Positions 1-12,100 of a stretch of DNA of 64,000 nt are shown here, piece after piece. Each line of letters opens with the position of its first letter. Positions within the stretch are counted from its first letter, which is position 1. This DNA is from Amphibalanus amphitrite (lineage: Eukaryota; Arthropoda; Thecostraca; Balanomorpha; Balanidae): positions 806,001-870,000 of the forward strand of contig NW_024881625.1 of the NCBI RefSeq assembly GCF_019059575.1. The letters run 5' to 3'. Made by a program: the position numbers and the translations under genes. The notes below the pieces were generated by a model that was given only the letters and a program-made list of their open reading frames with translations, was not told the origin of the DNA and ran no database searches.

Positions 1-1051
1 GAAAAACAAGGATTACTTTGCTGATGTGAAACTTGCATTCTTTGCACTGTCTGCATCGTTTATTATTCCATGTACTTTCGCATTGAAAAAGGCTCCTCAA
101 TGGGGGTCGAAATATTTGCCATCATTTAAATAAAAAATACATTTACTCTTGAGACTCTGAAAAGTATACCATTAAAGGAAATAGTTCACTTTCACGAAAT
201 TATTTCTTTTTTTTGCAACGATTTATTATTTTTTATGTTCAAAATAATCAGCAAAGAAAATAAAACCTTTTTATAACAAAAGATTTTTTTTCTATATTTT
301 GATATAGGAAGAACTTTTCAGTTTCTGTAAGGCACAAGCGATCCAGTATGAAAAGAGCATGGGTCCCGAAAATTCTTCAGAAACAGAGAAATTATCGCAG
401 CCACCGGCATTTGGGCGATCTGCTCGATCTGATGTTCCCCTGAATGTCCTAATTGATCAGTACGAGAATTTCTCTAGAGTTCTCGTAGATAATTTCTCTA
501 GTTTCTGAAGAATTTTCGGGACCCATGCTCTTTTCATACTGGATGGAAATATATGCAAGGCACACATCCTCAACGCAAGACACCTTTTTCGGGACGAGAA
601 ATAGAATATCTTTGCCTAGGGTGATCGTTCGGCTGTAAAAGCTCCTGATTTATGCTCGTCTCAGCCCAAGCTACGGAACTGCTATTCCAGTTCAAAACCC
701 ATGTTAAAAAGTGAACTATTTCCTTTAATACATCAAGTTCATCAATGAAGTAATACAGCCACCACAAAGTCGTCGTCCAAACGAAATGTTGGAGCTTGCA
801 TAACAGCGCCCACGCTGAGCCAATGCTCTGCCACTCTGCTACTCCTGGTGCCCTAACCATTCATATCACGAACGTTCCTGCCCTCAAGCTGGAGCCAGAA
901 CGCCCTCTTGTGTTTAGGCATGAGCGGAGCTAGCCCTGACAAGAGCTTTGCGAGCTTATCTGGCATATTCCTCTCGGAATGCTTCGTTTGACCGGCTGCT
1001 CAGTCGCATCGAAGGTGACTTTCATCACGTCGTAGGCCTTCCATGATGTGC
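1..1051. repeat. AT-rich dispersed-repeat fragments, no gene seen
   Basis: Two blocks here (about 178-335 and 585-690) resemble a second copy at about 58198-58345 and 58498-58600 in the same order. Shared landmarks are a tract beginning atagttcactt, a T-rich run ending ggaagaact, and later gaatatctttg followed by gtaaaagctc. This copy is interrupted by the fold-back at 341-544, whereas the other has different sequence in between. No open frame with protein-like composition is visible. Confidence 0.55.
341..544. mobile_element. Fold-back (hairpin) MITE-like element
   Basis: The first about 56 bases (from atccagtatgaaaagagcat) recur as an almost perfect reverse complement at the right end (to ctcttttcatactggat). 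About 90 bases separate the arms. No clear target duplication is visible, so the superfamily is not assigned. It sits inside a dispersed repeat whose other copy, near 58345, lacks it. Confidence 0.65.
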
Positions 1052-1700
1052 TCATGTGGCTTTCCTACATGAAGAGAATCTGCTCTCCGCGACTGGCCTG
1101 CATGCACCTGACGGTCTGACCTTCTTCAGCATTGGTCGGAGGTCTTCGCCAGCCAACTTCTTGAGCCTGATGGCACTGACTCCACTATATAATGATGTCG
1201 TGGAAGTCGTCGCGTTGGCGGCCATCGTGACGACGTCCGACGCTTGGGCACATGCGTGGACGTAGTCGTGAAAGTCGGACACCCCCCTCTTATATGACAG
1301 ACTTGTTCATCACCTGGTGAACCGCGTCGGCAGACACGCTCGATGTCCCTTTTCGAGGAAGTTCGGGGTCGCAGTTTCCAGTGCTAAGTCTTCGCGGCGC
1401 ACAAGTTGAATGAGGGCCGTCATCAAGACCCAGTTCTTGTTCTGGGCAGTGCAGTTATCTGGCCAGAATGTTATGGCCGCTGAGTCGTTATGGCGTTCAC
1501 AGAATTTATGAATGTTTACGCCACATCTTGGGCGTCTCGTCCCGTCACACCCTCGTGCCACGTGGTGCTTGTCGCGCGTCGTACCTCGCTTCCTCCCAGT
1601 GGCGAGGAACCTCCCAACCTCCCTTGGTTGTACTTCGATGCCTTCCAAGTTTCATTGTATGCAACCCCCTCCAAAGTCATATGGCAGCATGGGCGTGGCT
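1052..1700 (-). pseudogene. Decayed transposon-associated protein (DUF7869-like) fragment
   Basis: The minus strand encodes two adjacent pieces in different frames. The first (about 1648-1310) contains FWPDNCTAQNKNWVL and LEKGH, followed by a frame change. Just after it another frame reads ADAVHQVMNKSV. The second piece (about 1282-1052) starts with SDFHDYVHACAQASDVV. The F-W-x-D-N-C-x-x-Q-N-K-N-W signature and the following E-K-G-H are what I recall from abundant invertebrate transposon-linked proteins with an RNase H-like fold (DUF7869-type); the family name is from memory. At least two frameshifts and no start codon mark it as dead. No terminal repeats were found around it. Confidence 0.5.
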
Positions 1701-2589
1701 TTTCCTACTAGCCCATAGGGTTGCGTGTTAAAATGCGACTTTTCGCACTCTGTAAACAAGGTCTGGTGTTGTGGGCACCCACATATAAAGCATGTTAAAA
1801 GATAGCTACAACATTTTTATTTCCATTTTCGGGATGAAAAGTTCAAGCCCATGCAACCGTTTTGAACATATTCGTTCATATATGACCCCATGTTTTTGAC
1901 ACATCGGAAGGTGCTGTGTTCGAATCTCGAACAGACCAAAACTTTAATCGTTAATGTGCGGTAAACCATGGCTGCAAAGCAAAGTAGGGGTGAGCGCGCT
2001 GGTGATGGAGCGTTGTTAGTTGGCATACCTGACCTTTCATTCAAGCCGGCTTTTGTGGCACCAACCTCATTTTCAGGTCAGGTCAGGTCACTGACCTATG
2101 ACGTCATGAGTGAACCTCTGCACGGTCTCGAAAACTTCGCAACATCGCAACTCCATCAATGCAAGATCTATCACAGCCCACAGGTAGATGAAACTTACAT
2201 AACTTATCAAACTCCCTAATTCTTAAAAATTGTTAAGTTCAGATTTCTCCAAGGCCGTATTAGAGAGGTAGAATCATCCCGCAATTTCCAATGGACCGGT
2301 CGCTAGGCATTAGCGTGACGTCACTGGTGGAGACCGCGCGGCGCCCGGCTCCAAGCCGTACGTCGGGTACATTTGGCACTTTATCGTTGTTATTACTGAA
2401 CGTAACGACAACTAAAGACTCTTAATAACTTTTTTACCCGCCTAAAGCTGATTTCCTTGCCGATACATTGCCGACCCGTGGCCCAGGGTTGACAATCTTG
2501 GGATATGGGTCGGATGGGCGACCTCGCGACGGGAGAAGGAACGATTGCAATTGTTGTGTCCCGCACCGCCGATTGCATTCTGAATGCTC
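1701..2589. other. Intergenic stretch, no gene seen
   Basis: No convincing coding region. It holds a GGTCA array at about 2073-2094 followed by a TGACGTCA octamer near 2098, which resembles the interior of the TTAA-flanked elements elsewhere in the window. A gtgttcgaatctcgaac stretch near 1915 looks like a tRNA B box, but no A box is present at the right distance. Confidence 0.4.
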
Positions 2590-3600
2590 TATCTGTACCC
2601 GGAGGGAGGGGGGCAGGGGGCACGTGCCCCCATCGGATTAGGGGGCCTCTCGGGCCCGAGGGGCCCTGCGACGCCAATTGGCGGCTGAGGGTCCACGCTG
2701 GCATTTTCGACTCAGAAGGGCCCCACAGGGCTCGAAAGAACACCTTATGTGCTCCGAATAGCCACACTTCTCGCCATAAGAGCCACACGCCGGCTTTTTA
2801 TTGTTCCTTGTTGGCATTTGAGGGCCCCTTGCCGGCCTCTCAGGGCCCATTGGCGACCTCTGAGGGCTACTTGCCGGCCTCTGAGGGCCCTTTCAGCTCT
2901 AAGGGTTCCACACACGCCTGTGATGACCCCCTAAACCAATGGTTGAAGGCCCCCACAACGGCGCCTGCGAGGGCCCTCACCGGTGGCTGTGAAAGCCCCA
3001 AACCGGTGCCCAGCTGAGGGCCCCACACTGCCACCTCTGAGTTCAACCGGCACCCCTGAATGAAGTTCCAAAGGCCCAAACCAGTGCTTCTTAAGGCCAT
3101 ATATCGGCGGCTCTGAGGGCTCAACGCCGGAGCCTCTGACGGCCTAAGACGGGACCTTCGCATCGGACGGCCACTCACCGGTGACTTTTGAGGGCCCCAC
3201 AACGACGACTCTGAGGGCCACCACCGGAGTCTGAGAGTACCTTGCTGGTCTCTGAGGACTCCACGGGGCTCCTGAAGACACCGCAGACCTCTTGAGGGCC
3301 CCTTGTCGGTCTCTGAGAGCCCCTGTCGGCTTATAAAGGGTTCGAGCCAGCAGCTCTAAGGGTCCCGCACCCGGCTGTGATGACCCCACACTGCAGTTGA
3401 GGGCCCACAATGGCAACTGTGAGGACCCTCACCAGCGCCTCTGAGGGCCACACACTAGCACCTCAGAGGGCCCACAGCGGTACCTCTGGGCCCCGCAACA
3501 ATGCCTCCGAGTGCCTCACACCGGTACCTACCTGTGAGGGCCCACACCAGTGCCTCCATAGGCTTCATAACCGGCGGCCCTGAGGGCACCACACCGGTGA
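2590..3600. repeat. Degenerate GGGCCC-rich minisatellite, copy 1
   Basis: Irregular tandem units of about 25-35 bp share the core ctctgagggcccc followed by a variable cacaccggtg-type segment. The block is homologous in order and orientation to 6590-7265: both start with a gggcacgtgccc-like segment, then gaggggccctgcg, then a cagggct-containing segment and a stretch with agccaca. Open frames on both strands are proline- or glycine-rich and low in complexity, so I do not call genes. Confidence 0.7.
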
Positions 3601-4286
3601 TTTTTGGGGGCCTACCGAAGGCACAACACAATCCCTTAGTCTCGCTGAGTTTCTATCCCAATCCCATACCGGCTTCTATCCCAAAATCGGCTCAACTAAT
3701 TAGCAGCCCCCCCCCCCCCCCATGGGTCAGCGGCGCCGCGCCGGTGTCGGTGCCGGGGGCCAGTGCCATCGGGGCGGCAGTCGGCCACGCGCACTCAATG
3801 GTTAGCGCTTAGCACCGGCGGCTAGCGCACGCCCGGCGTGTTATCGGCCGTGAGCCGCTCCAAAACGGCTGCAGTAACTGGTCGATATAGGCATTAAGCA
3901 GATGAGGAGATGCAGGTGGATTGATGACCGGCAAGCTTTTGTGCTTTACGAGGGCGAAGGGTCGAAGTCGGCTGCTAAGCCGTGAGCGGATTTTATCAGA
4001 TGCCGGTTCACTATGACCTTTATCCGGGTCCTGGTCCGCTGACGCACTCTTGGAGAGCCGAATCACAGCAAAATTCCATCCGCGACTGTATCTATACGGC
4101 TTACGCTTTTCTGAAAACGTCTGCGTTTGGCCTTCTGCGGGCCCGGCGATTGGCGATCCACCAGTGACGTCACTGGTAGTGTTAAGCTGATTGGCGAATA
4201 ATGCATGGGGAAAACCGGGACGACATCCCCCTGGATTTCTCCTAAGGGTCACATAACATAAGGTCAAGTCGGTCAGGTGCTCTAAC
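3601..4286. other. Intergenic stretch, no gene seen
   Basis: Contains a poly-C run near 3706-3721 and a palindromic GTGACGTCAC near 4166. Frames on both strands look like composition artefacts. The right edge gctctaac (4279-4286) nearly matches gatctaac at 15800-15807 across the large hAT-type insertion. Confidence 0.4.
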
Positions 4287-5289
4287 TAGTGATGTCAGTT
4301 ACAGAAAATCGAAATACCGATACCAAACCAAATACCAACCAACACCGTGGGGAAATACCAAAACCAAACCAACTTGAGAACATGAGGGAAATACCAACTT
4401 TTTACCAATTTCTTATACATTAACCCTCGCCCGCACATGCCATTTTCCCATCCTAGAACGCACATGGGGGTGAGGGGTGGGTAGGGGGGTCCGTGGTTGC
4501 CACCCTTCCCCCCGCGTCATTTCGTTCCTGTTGGAGATAGAGCTTAGCGGTAAAGACCAAAAAGATTCTTGGGGAAGAGACAAATCCAATGATACCCAGT
4601 TTTACCTTCTGAGGTCAGTCATTGACCTTCCAGGTCAGGTCAAACTAAAAAATGTTGCTGTTTTGGGTCACCGTTGGATATTAAGTGCGCTGCTTATCAT
4701 ATAGGTACCGACGACGATGCTGTTTTCTGGTGCCAAGCCAGCTAGAACCTCTTTGTCACACTACCCGACCAGATTTTTGCTGCTGAGGTCATTTCAGGTC
4801 AAGTTAGGTCAAGGTCAATTATATGTGTTTGTATGTCTGTGTGGTTCTGTGTGCATACTGATGTGTGCACCGATTGTTTTTGTGTCCATATTACATGAAA
4901 TCATGATCTGAGAAGCTTTTACCAAAAATGCAGTCAAAAAATTTCACAAAAGTAAACTCAGCTTGCCTAAAGCGCAATTATCTTAGATGACCTAGGTTGA
5001 CCTTGACCCTGACCTTGACACCTGTACATCGTCGAGCAACATGTTCCATGATAGGTGGAAGGCAAGACTGGCAAAAAAAGGCCGAAATCAAGGTGTCAAA
5101 AGCTCACAAGGCCCATGGCAAACGCAAGATGTTGAGAATTGGCCATTTGGGTCATGACATGACCTGAAAAAAAGGTCATATCTCCGAAACCAAAAATCAC
5201 AGAAGCTTGAAATTTTCAATGGACATCAAGAAAGGATAGAGGAGCAGCTATACGAAAAATCAGCCTTCTAGCTCAAAAAATGTTGAGTG

Positions 5290-5445
5290 CAGAGCAGAAA
5301 GACTACCTAGGTGGGGGGGGGGGGGCAAGGGCGCACACAAGGGGGGGGGGGCACACGGGCCCGTGCCCCCCCCATTCGAGTTGGGGGGGCCCAACTCGAA
5401 GGAAGGGGCCCATTTGAGGCGGCCGAAGGCCGCCTCAAATGGGCC
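5290..5445. repeat. Oligo-G runs and two perfect hairpins
   Basis: After two long G runs comes a near-palindrome, ttcgagttggg/cccaactcgaa. It is followed by an 18-bp perfect stem (GGCCCATTTGAGGCGGCC, 5407-5424) whose complement is at 5428-5445 with a GAA loop. The hairpins abut the start of the 21-bp minisatellite. Confidence 0.75.
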
Positions 5446-5449
5446 TCTA

Positions 5450-6400
5450 ACTAATCCTTAGACCACCGAAGACCGTGTACAAAGGGCCCTCAAATGGCCT
5501 GAAAGGGCCCTCAGATGGTCTCAAAAGGCCCTCAGATGGCCTCGAAGGGCCCTCACTTAGCGTCATAGGACCCTCATCTGGTGTCAAAGGGCCCTTAGAT
5601 GGTGTCAAAGGGCCCTCAGATGGCCTTAAGGAGCCCTCAGATGACCTCAAAGGACTCTCAGATGGCCTTAAAGGGCCCTCAGATAGCCTCAAAGGGCCCT
5701 CAGCTAACGTCAAACGGACGTCAGAAGGCCTTAAAGGGTGTCAAAGGTCCCTGAGCTGGCGTCAGAGGGCCATGCCCTTGCGTCGAACGGCTCTCCGAAG
5801 GCTCTAAAGAGTCCTTTGCTGGTGACAGAGGGCCCCCAGCTGGTGCCAGATGGCCCCCAGCTGGCGCCAAATGGCCATCAGAAGGTCTCAAACGGTCCTC
5901 AGCTGGCGTCAAGCGGCCCTCAAAAAGCCTCAAGGGGCCCTTAGAAACCTCAAGGGGCCCTTAGAAGACCCCAAGGGCCCTCAGAAGGCCTTAACGAGCG
6001 TCAAAGGGCCTTGAGCTAGCGTCAGAGCCCCCCAGCTAATTGCCAGAGGGCCCTGAGCTAGCGTCAAACTTAAAGTGCCCTTAGCTGGTGTCAGAGGGCC
6101 CCAGTTGGTGTCAGAGGGTCATCCATTGGCGTCTAATGGCCATCAGAAGGCCCAAAACACGATCCTCAGCTGGCGTCCAACGGTCCTCAGCTGACGTCAA
6201 GAGGCCCTCAAAAGGCCTCAAACGCCCCTCGACTGCTCAAAGGGCCCTTAGAAGGCCTCAATGGGAACTCAAGAGACGTTAAACGGCCCTCAAAAGGCTT
6301 GAAAGGGCCCCCTGCTGATGGCAAAGGGCTCGCACCTGAGTCAATAAGAGCCTTGTCAAAAAACGGACCTGAGAAACCTTGCCGGCCCTTCTGCGGGACT
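5450..6400. repeat. 21-bp GGGCCCTCAGATGG minisatellite
   Basis: Tandem units of about 21 bp (core aaagggccctcagatggcctc) are regular to about 5720 and then become degenerate and mixed with gctggcgtca variants. Because 21 is a multiple of three, low-complexity frames stay open on both strands (7-residue repeats such as SEGPLRP on the minus strand). These are repeat artefacts rather than genes. Confidence 0.8.
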
Positions 6401-6589
6401 CCTACACTTACCTGAGTGGCCCCTGTTTACTGAGGGGCCCTGGTTATTGATGGGGTTCCTCGTTACTTAACGCCTGGTTACCAGAGGGGCCCATGGTTAC
6501 CTGGTGGGCCCCTGATCAATTGAAAACCCCTGGTCATCTGAAACGCCCCTGATTACCTAAAGGGCCCCTAATCACTTGGATTCAGTGAC
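6401..6589. repeat. Degenerate continuation of GGGCCC repeats
   Basis: Short imperfect units containing ggcccctg and ggttac (about 20-25 bp apart) link the 21-bp array to the second GGGCCC minisatellite. No gene is visible. Confidence 0.5.
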
Positions 6590-7265
6590 ATAGCAAGGGA
6601 GCGAGGGGGTACGTGCCCGTTCTCGGGTTTAGGGTTCCTTCAAAACCGAGGGGCCCTGCGGCGCCAGTTGGTAGCAGAGGGTTCGCGCTGGCCGCACTTC
6701 AACTCGGAAGGACACCACAGGGCTTGTGGGGGCACGTTATTGGCTCCTATGTAGCCACAATTATCTTCATAAAGGCTCAATGCCTGTTTCTGAGAGACCT
6801 CGCCGGCCGCTTAGGGCCCTAGTAACGGCCAACGAGGGATTGGCTGCTATGGCTCCACATCCGTTTGTGATAGACACACGGTCCACACCAGTGTTTCTAA
6901 AGGCACCCACAACGGCAACTGCGAGGCCCCTCGCCCCACCTCCAAGGGACCCCCACCAGCGCATCTTAAGGGCCTACATCGGCGGCTCTGAGAGTCCCCA
7001 CACCGACGCCTCTGAGGGCCACGTACCAGTGACTCTGAGGGCCTCTTACCAGCCTCCGAGTGTCCTTGCCAGCCTATGACGGGCCACTTTCCACTTGCAG
7101 GCCATTTTGCAGGGCCACACACATGCCAATGATGGCCCCACCAGTGTCTCTAAGCCCTAAGACCCCGCAACGGCGCCTGTGAGGACCCAACACCAGCGCA
7201 TCTGACGGCCTTTCACTGGCACCTCTGAGCGCGCCACACACCGGTGACTCTGAGGAGCTCGCTCG
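6590..7265. repeat. Degenerate GGGCCC-rich minisatellite, copy 2
   Basis: Homologous to 2590-3600 in the same orientation, with diverged but collinear landmarks (gaggggccctgcg near 6648, cacagggctt near 6714, then irregular ctctgagggcc units). Two separated copies suggest that this block belongs to a dispersed element rather than arising locally. Confidence 0.65.
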
Positions 7266-7388
7266 CTTCGCTCGCTCGTAAAATACCATGTAAATTAGGC
7301 ATTAGTGTACATTGGGCACACTCCTCGGGCATAAATGATACTTTTGCTTGCCGATTTTCCACATTTTCTCATGCAAAGACCGTTTTAA

Positions 7389-8561
7389 CCCGCGCCCAGA
7401 TGGGGTCTGCCGAGCAACGCGGTCTGATGGGGGGGGGCATTTTGCCCCCCCCCCCCCTCAGATCTCGAGAACCACGCAACATAGCGACAAGCGGTAAACG
7501 GTGTTGGATAGCCCCAACAGGGAACTACCTTGTGACCCAATTTCATTGACCTCGGTCAAACCGATGACGTCACAGGTCAGGTCAAAGGTCGAATTTTCAC
7601 CGTTTACAGGCATTTCAAGAAATGCGTTGTAAAATCGTATAAAATGCATTCCATTGAAAATCATCGATGGGGAAATGTTCTTCAAACACATATTTTGCTA
7701 TTTGAGGTCACTGATACCAGGTCAGGTCACAGAGGTCAGGTCACTTGGGGGTCACAATATGAAAGTGTCGTGTGATACATGTTTTATGGTCCATTTTACA
7801 TGACAAATGCGATTATGTGGGTCAGACAGACTTTAGGGCCAGCTTAGGTCACGTTTCGGTCAAGTTCAGGTCAAGGTCAGGTCAAGGTCAGGTCAAATTA
7901 GGTCAAATTTCAAAGTTGATATTTTTGCATAAAATGGGTATCGATTCGATGCAGCTCGTCACGGGGAGTTCAATGGTGGTCTCCGTTTTCCGTTTTCTAG
8001 AATTGCTAAAAATTGAGTTCAAAAATTTGACGTCATCAATTTTTAACAGTTTTTTCGCTATAACTTGGCCAAAAAAAGAGGTATCGATCTAAAATTTGGT
8101 ATGTATATCGAAGAGCGCAGGGACTATCACATATATTCCGGTTTTTTCGAAATTCGAAAATTTTTTGGAAATTTTTTGAATTTTTCTAAAAAAAATATTT
8201 TTTTTGATTTTTGGGGGTCAAAATCCAAAAATTTCAAAAATCCGAGATAGCAGTTTTGTAGCGCCGTCTTTTCTCTACACAACCACATAAAGAACTTTAA
8301 AATTGCTTGTGAACTGTAGAATTGGTGAGCGTTTCAAGATGTCATGTTTTTTGCTCATTTTTACTCGAACATGACCTCAGTTTGACCTCAATAACTCCTG
8401 ACCTGAGGTGACCTGTGACTTGAAATTTTATGTGAAGGTGTCAAATTGATGTCCGGTAAGGTACCCAAAATTTGGCGGCGCTGCGCGCCGCCGTTTTCTC
8501 GCTACTTAAGAAAAACCACAGGGGGGGGGGCAAAATGGCCCCCCCCCCATCAGGGCGCGGG
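7389..8561. mobile_element. TTAA-flanked element, CCCGCGCCC subfamily
   Basis: TTAA 7385-7388 is followed by CCCGCGCCCAGATGGGG. The right end reads CCATCAGGGCGCGGG and then TTAA 8562-8565. Both subterminal regions hold a G-run/C-run hairpin with loops CATTTTG (left) and CAAAATG (right), which are reverse complements of one another. The interior is non-coding and dense in GGTCA (overlapping half-sites at 7866-7908), with an A/T-rich segment at 8150-8230. A second copy of its right part lies inverted at 40390-40740. The right TTAA is shared with the next element. Confidence 0.75.
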
Positions 8562-8729
8562 TTAACCCTCGCATGTGTGCGGCGTTTGCCAGCTTCTAAT
8601 GTGTAGGGGGGGGGTCGGTTGGACCCCCCCCTTGCTGTTTGGCCCCTGATCGAGCTAGAGCTTCGCGAAAAAAACGAGCGTGTTGCCCGTGACGAGAGGA
8701 AGCCGATGATACCCAATTTTAAGGTCCTA

Positions 8730-8937
8730 CGCCAGTAGTAGACACCCGAGCTTCAGCGAGACACTCTATTGCAGCCGGACGAGTAGACGGATGCGCACAG
8801 CACGGCGCCAACACACACAATGCCGGCACAGCCGGCGGTCACTCGAGGCGCTCACGCTCTCGGCAGGTCACCCTAACACTAGTGACTCATGTTACCACCA
8901 GGTGGCTAGACCAGCGCACAGCGGGCGCGGGCTGGCG
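8730..8937 (-). repeat. 3' LTR of the Ty3/gypsy-like element
   Basis: 208 bp, matching 14357-14564 with one visible mismatch. On the plus strand it begins cgccagtagtag and ends gggctggcg. The minus-strand sequence just upstream (complement of 8941-8953, aagaaaaaagtgg) is a purine-rich tract suitable as the plus-strand primer. Confidence 0.9.
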
Positions 8938-9134
8938 TGACCACTTTTTTCTTAGTAAATAAAAGAAACCCTTCTCAAAATACAGGTGCAACATTGCACA
9001 AGAACATACTGCAAAATGCAAACGCAGACAACGCTAACTAGACACAGGCGCAAATAAGTAACAAAGAAATGCGTGATTGAGTAAATAACAGAATAAACGC
9101 AAAACAAGGCATCGGTTCATAGCATTGCAGGGAA

Positions 9135-12100
9135 CTAACGGAGCGACACTACATAATCTTTCAAATGACCCGGTAATCTAGTTTGACGTCGCGGGCGGCC
9201 GGCGGCCAGGGACGGCGGAGCAGGGGGAGGGGGTAGTGGAGCAGGTAGAGAGGACGTCGGCACTCCAGAGACAGGCTGACGAGGTGTGGGAACGATGGCG
9301 ATCTCAGCAGGAATAGGGGACGATGAATCAGCTGCAGGAGGGGTAGTATCGTCATCTGATGACTCGTCACCAGAAACGGGCTCCAGCTCCTCCACAGCAC
9401 AGGGCACGAGCAGGCACTCACTCAGACGGAACTGGTACTCTTTGGAACGGAGTTGCGAGCAAGCGAACTTACGAACAGAGCACCATTCACCATCAACAGC
9501 CGTGACCAGATATCGAGGACGAGCTCTAGTTTTGTCGCGGTCCCCGGCATGGTAAATCAGATCGCCGGGGGCAGGCTGCACAGGGGGCACACGGCGATGA
9601 GTACGAGACTTTGACTTGTAATCATATGGATGATTTTGGACTCTAGACGCATAGCGCTGAGCGATAAGCTCACGGTCAGAGATGCTGAGAGCGGAAAGCG
9701 TGTACTGATCACGCGCATAGAACATTTCGAATGAGGACATACCACCGAGACGAAGGCGGGAGTTCAGACGCGAAGTGGCGATAGCCAGGGTCGCCAGTGA
9801 GATCGCGCCGCCATCAGGATTGATGCGCCTTAACTCACTGCGCAGCTCGCCGATGGCATGTTCAGCGGACGGGTTCTTGTTCTTGTTATGCACACGACCG
9901 ACCTCCAAGCGGATGCCAACCTTCTTGAGGGCGTCACTGGAGGACAGAGAGACGAAACATGGAGCTGGATCAACGCGCACCGTGACAGGAGGCCCGTCAA
10001 CAGCTCGCAGACACAAGCAGAGAGAGATTAAAGCTGCTTCAATGGTAGCAGCACGCTCATCACTGACAAAACAAGTGAGTGTGTGCGATGTGACGGTTTC
10101 ACGAACTACTAAAATCAACTGACGCTCATGGTGCATGATGTCTGCGGCATATGATACTCCCACGGCTGGGGGAGGGGATGTGGAGCTCTCCACGAGCGGC
10201 AAAGTGAGCTTTTTCAGCGCGGCACAAGAATGACAGCTGGCATATAACCTTGCCAGATGTGCATCCAAATCGAGCACATAAAAGTAGCGTGAGAACACCT
10301 GTTTCAGTTGATGCTGAGTAGGATGTTGGAGTTTTATGTGCAATGCACACAGGAGACCAGCAGCCACCTGACGGGAGACAACTGTGAGCTCTCTAGACGG
10401 AGAGAAAGGTTCGTCACGTTTGACAACCAGCAGACCATCTCTAGCGATGGAGACGGTCTGCAGATACCGTTTGACGTCACGGATTTTAGTCTGTTTCCGT
10501 GAAGGCCGCGTGCCCTGAGATAGGTGAGCCTTGGTGCGACGCAAATCTGCACAATCCTGTTGGATCGTGAGCCATGACTGGCGCCCTGTGAAGGGCAGAC
10601 GGCACGATCCAGACATGACGTCACTGACAGAAATATGGCGGACTGTGGCCTCCTCCATGCGAGACACAAATGAACAAATCTGGCACGCTGCATCGAGACA
10701 TGGAGGAGCATTTCTGCTCGAGAAGTCACTGGGAAGGTTCGCAGAGCCTGCGAGGTGGCGCACAGATATGCAATAGCGACTGATGGTCGAAAGGAATGTA
10801 GATACACGAGGACTCGCAGAAAATTCCCCGCGGCCCAGCTTATCGAATGCCTGCACGCAAGGCTTGCTGTCGGTTAGCACACAGACGTGAGACGAGGCCT
10901 GGCTAATAAAAGGTGCAAAGTGCTTTACCGCCGTGGCGATAGCGAGAGCCTCGATTTCACATGGAAGCCAGTTGATCTGGTGTTTGCGTAGCTGTGCGCT
11001 GAAAAAGCCAGCTAGCATGGTACGCCCCTGCCGCGTCACATACAGCGTCGCACCGATACCGTGAAGTTTGCTGGACCCGTCAGTGACAATCCAGAGATCG
11101 TCCGAAGGGCGCGGTATAACGACGGCACGGTGATGCTGCAGGGCCGACTGAGCCCGCTGGAAAGTGGATAGCAGCTCGTCTGTCCACACGATCACCTCAG
11201 ATGACTCGCGGCCGGCACAAACTGCGTCCAGCGGAGACATGTAGTGTGCCGTCCCCTTCACGACTCTGCTGAGAACCTTGTAAGCACCGATAAAGCTACG
11301 AAGGTTCTTTACCGTGCGAGGGGGTTCCGCGGAGGTCAGTGTCGAAACACGGTGCGGACTGGCAGAAAGCTGACCGTCAGACCAGACCCAGCCGAGAATG
11401 GTGACGGAGCGAGGGCAGATGACCGTCTTTGAGGGAGAAAGACGGAGGTCACAGTGGTCGAGTGCCTGCAGAACCAGGCGCCACATCTCGAGCGCCTCCC
11501 CAGGTGTGGCACCGCCACAAAAGAGGTCGTCAGCGATTTTGGCGACCTTGCCATCCTGGATGAGGTCACCGAGAACACGGCTCATGAGTTCCTCCAGAGC
11601 CGATTCCGAACCAGGCAATCCCATGGCACAGCGGGTGTATACACGAACACCTTTGAATGGTGTAACCACCCCGCAGTACTTTAGACTCGAGCGTGCCAAG
11701 GGCACCTGGAAGTATGCCTTCGTCAAGTCGGTCACGATGATGTACTTCCAGCTACCAATAATGCGTAAGGTGGACTCAACGTCCGGGAGCAGCGAGGGCT
11801 GAGGCTTACAAAAGCGACCTACAGTGGTGAAATCTGTGACGAGGCGACTTCCGCCGCTAGGCTTTTTTACCAGAAAGGAGGGGTGGACATATTCCACCGC
11901 CACGCCAACATCCTCAGGCTTTCTGACGACACCGAGGGCCTCCAGTTCGTCGAACTTCGACTGAAGTTCAGACAGCCGCTGACGGTTATACTGAGGCAAA
12001 TGGCCTCTGCGCTGAGGAGGTTGGACCGCGCCGATGTTCACAGTTCCGTGAATGTCTCCAACAGCGCCGTTGTAGCCAGGGAAAACAGGCTCAAACACCG

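Noticed and set aside
1890..1950. A tRNA or SINE head at gtgttcgaatctcgaac.
   Set aside because: Only a B-box-like match; no A box at the correct distance and no cloverleaf pairing.
3706..3721. Poly-C run read as a G-quadruplex regulatory site.
   Set aside because: A single short homopolymer with no neighbouring gene; nothing beyond composition supports a function.
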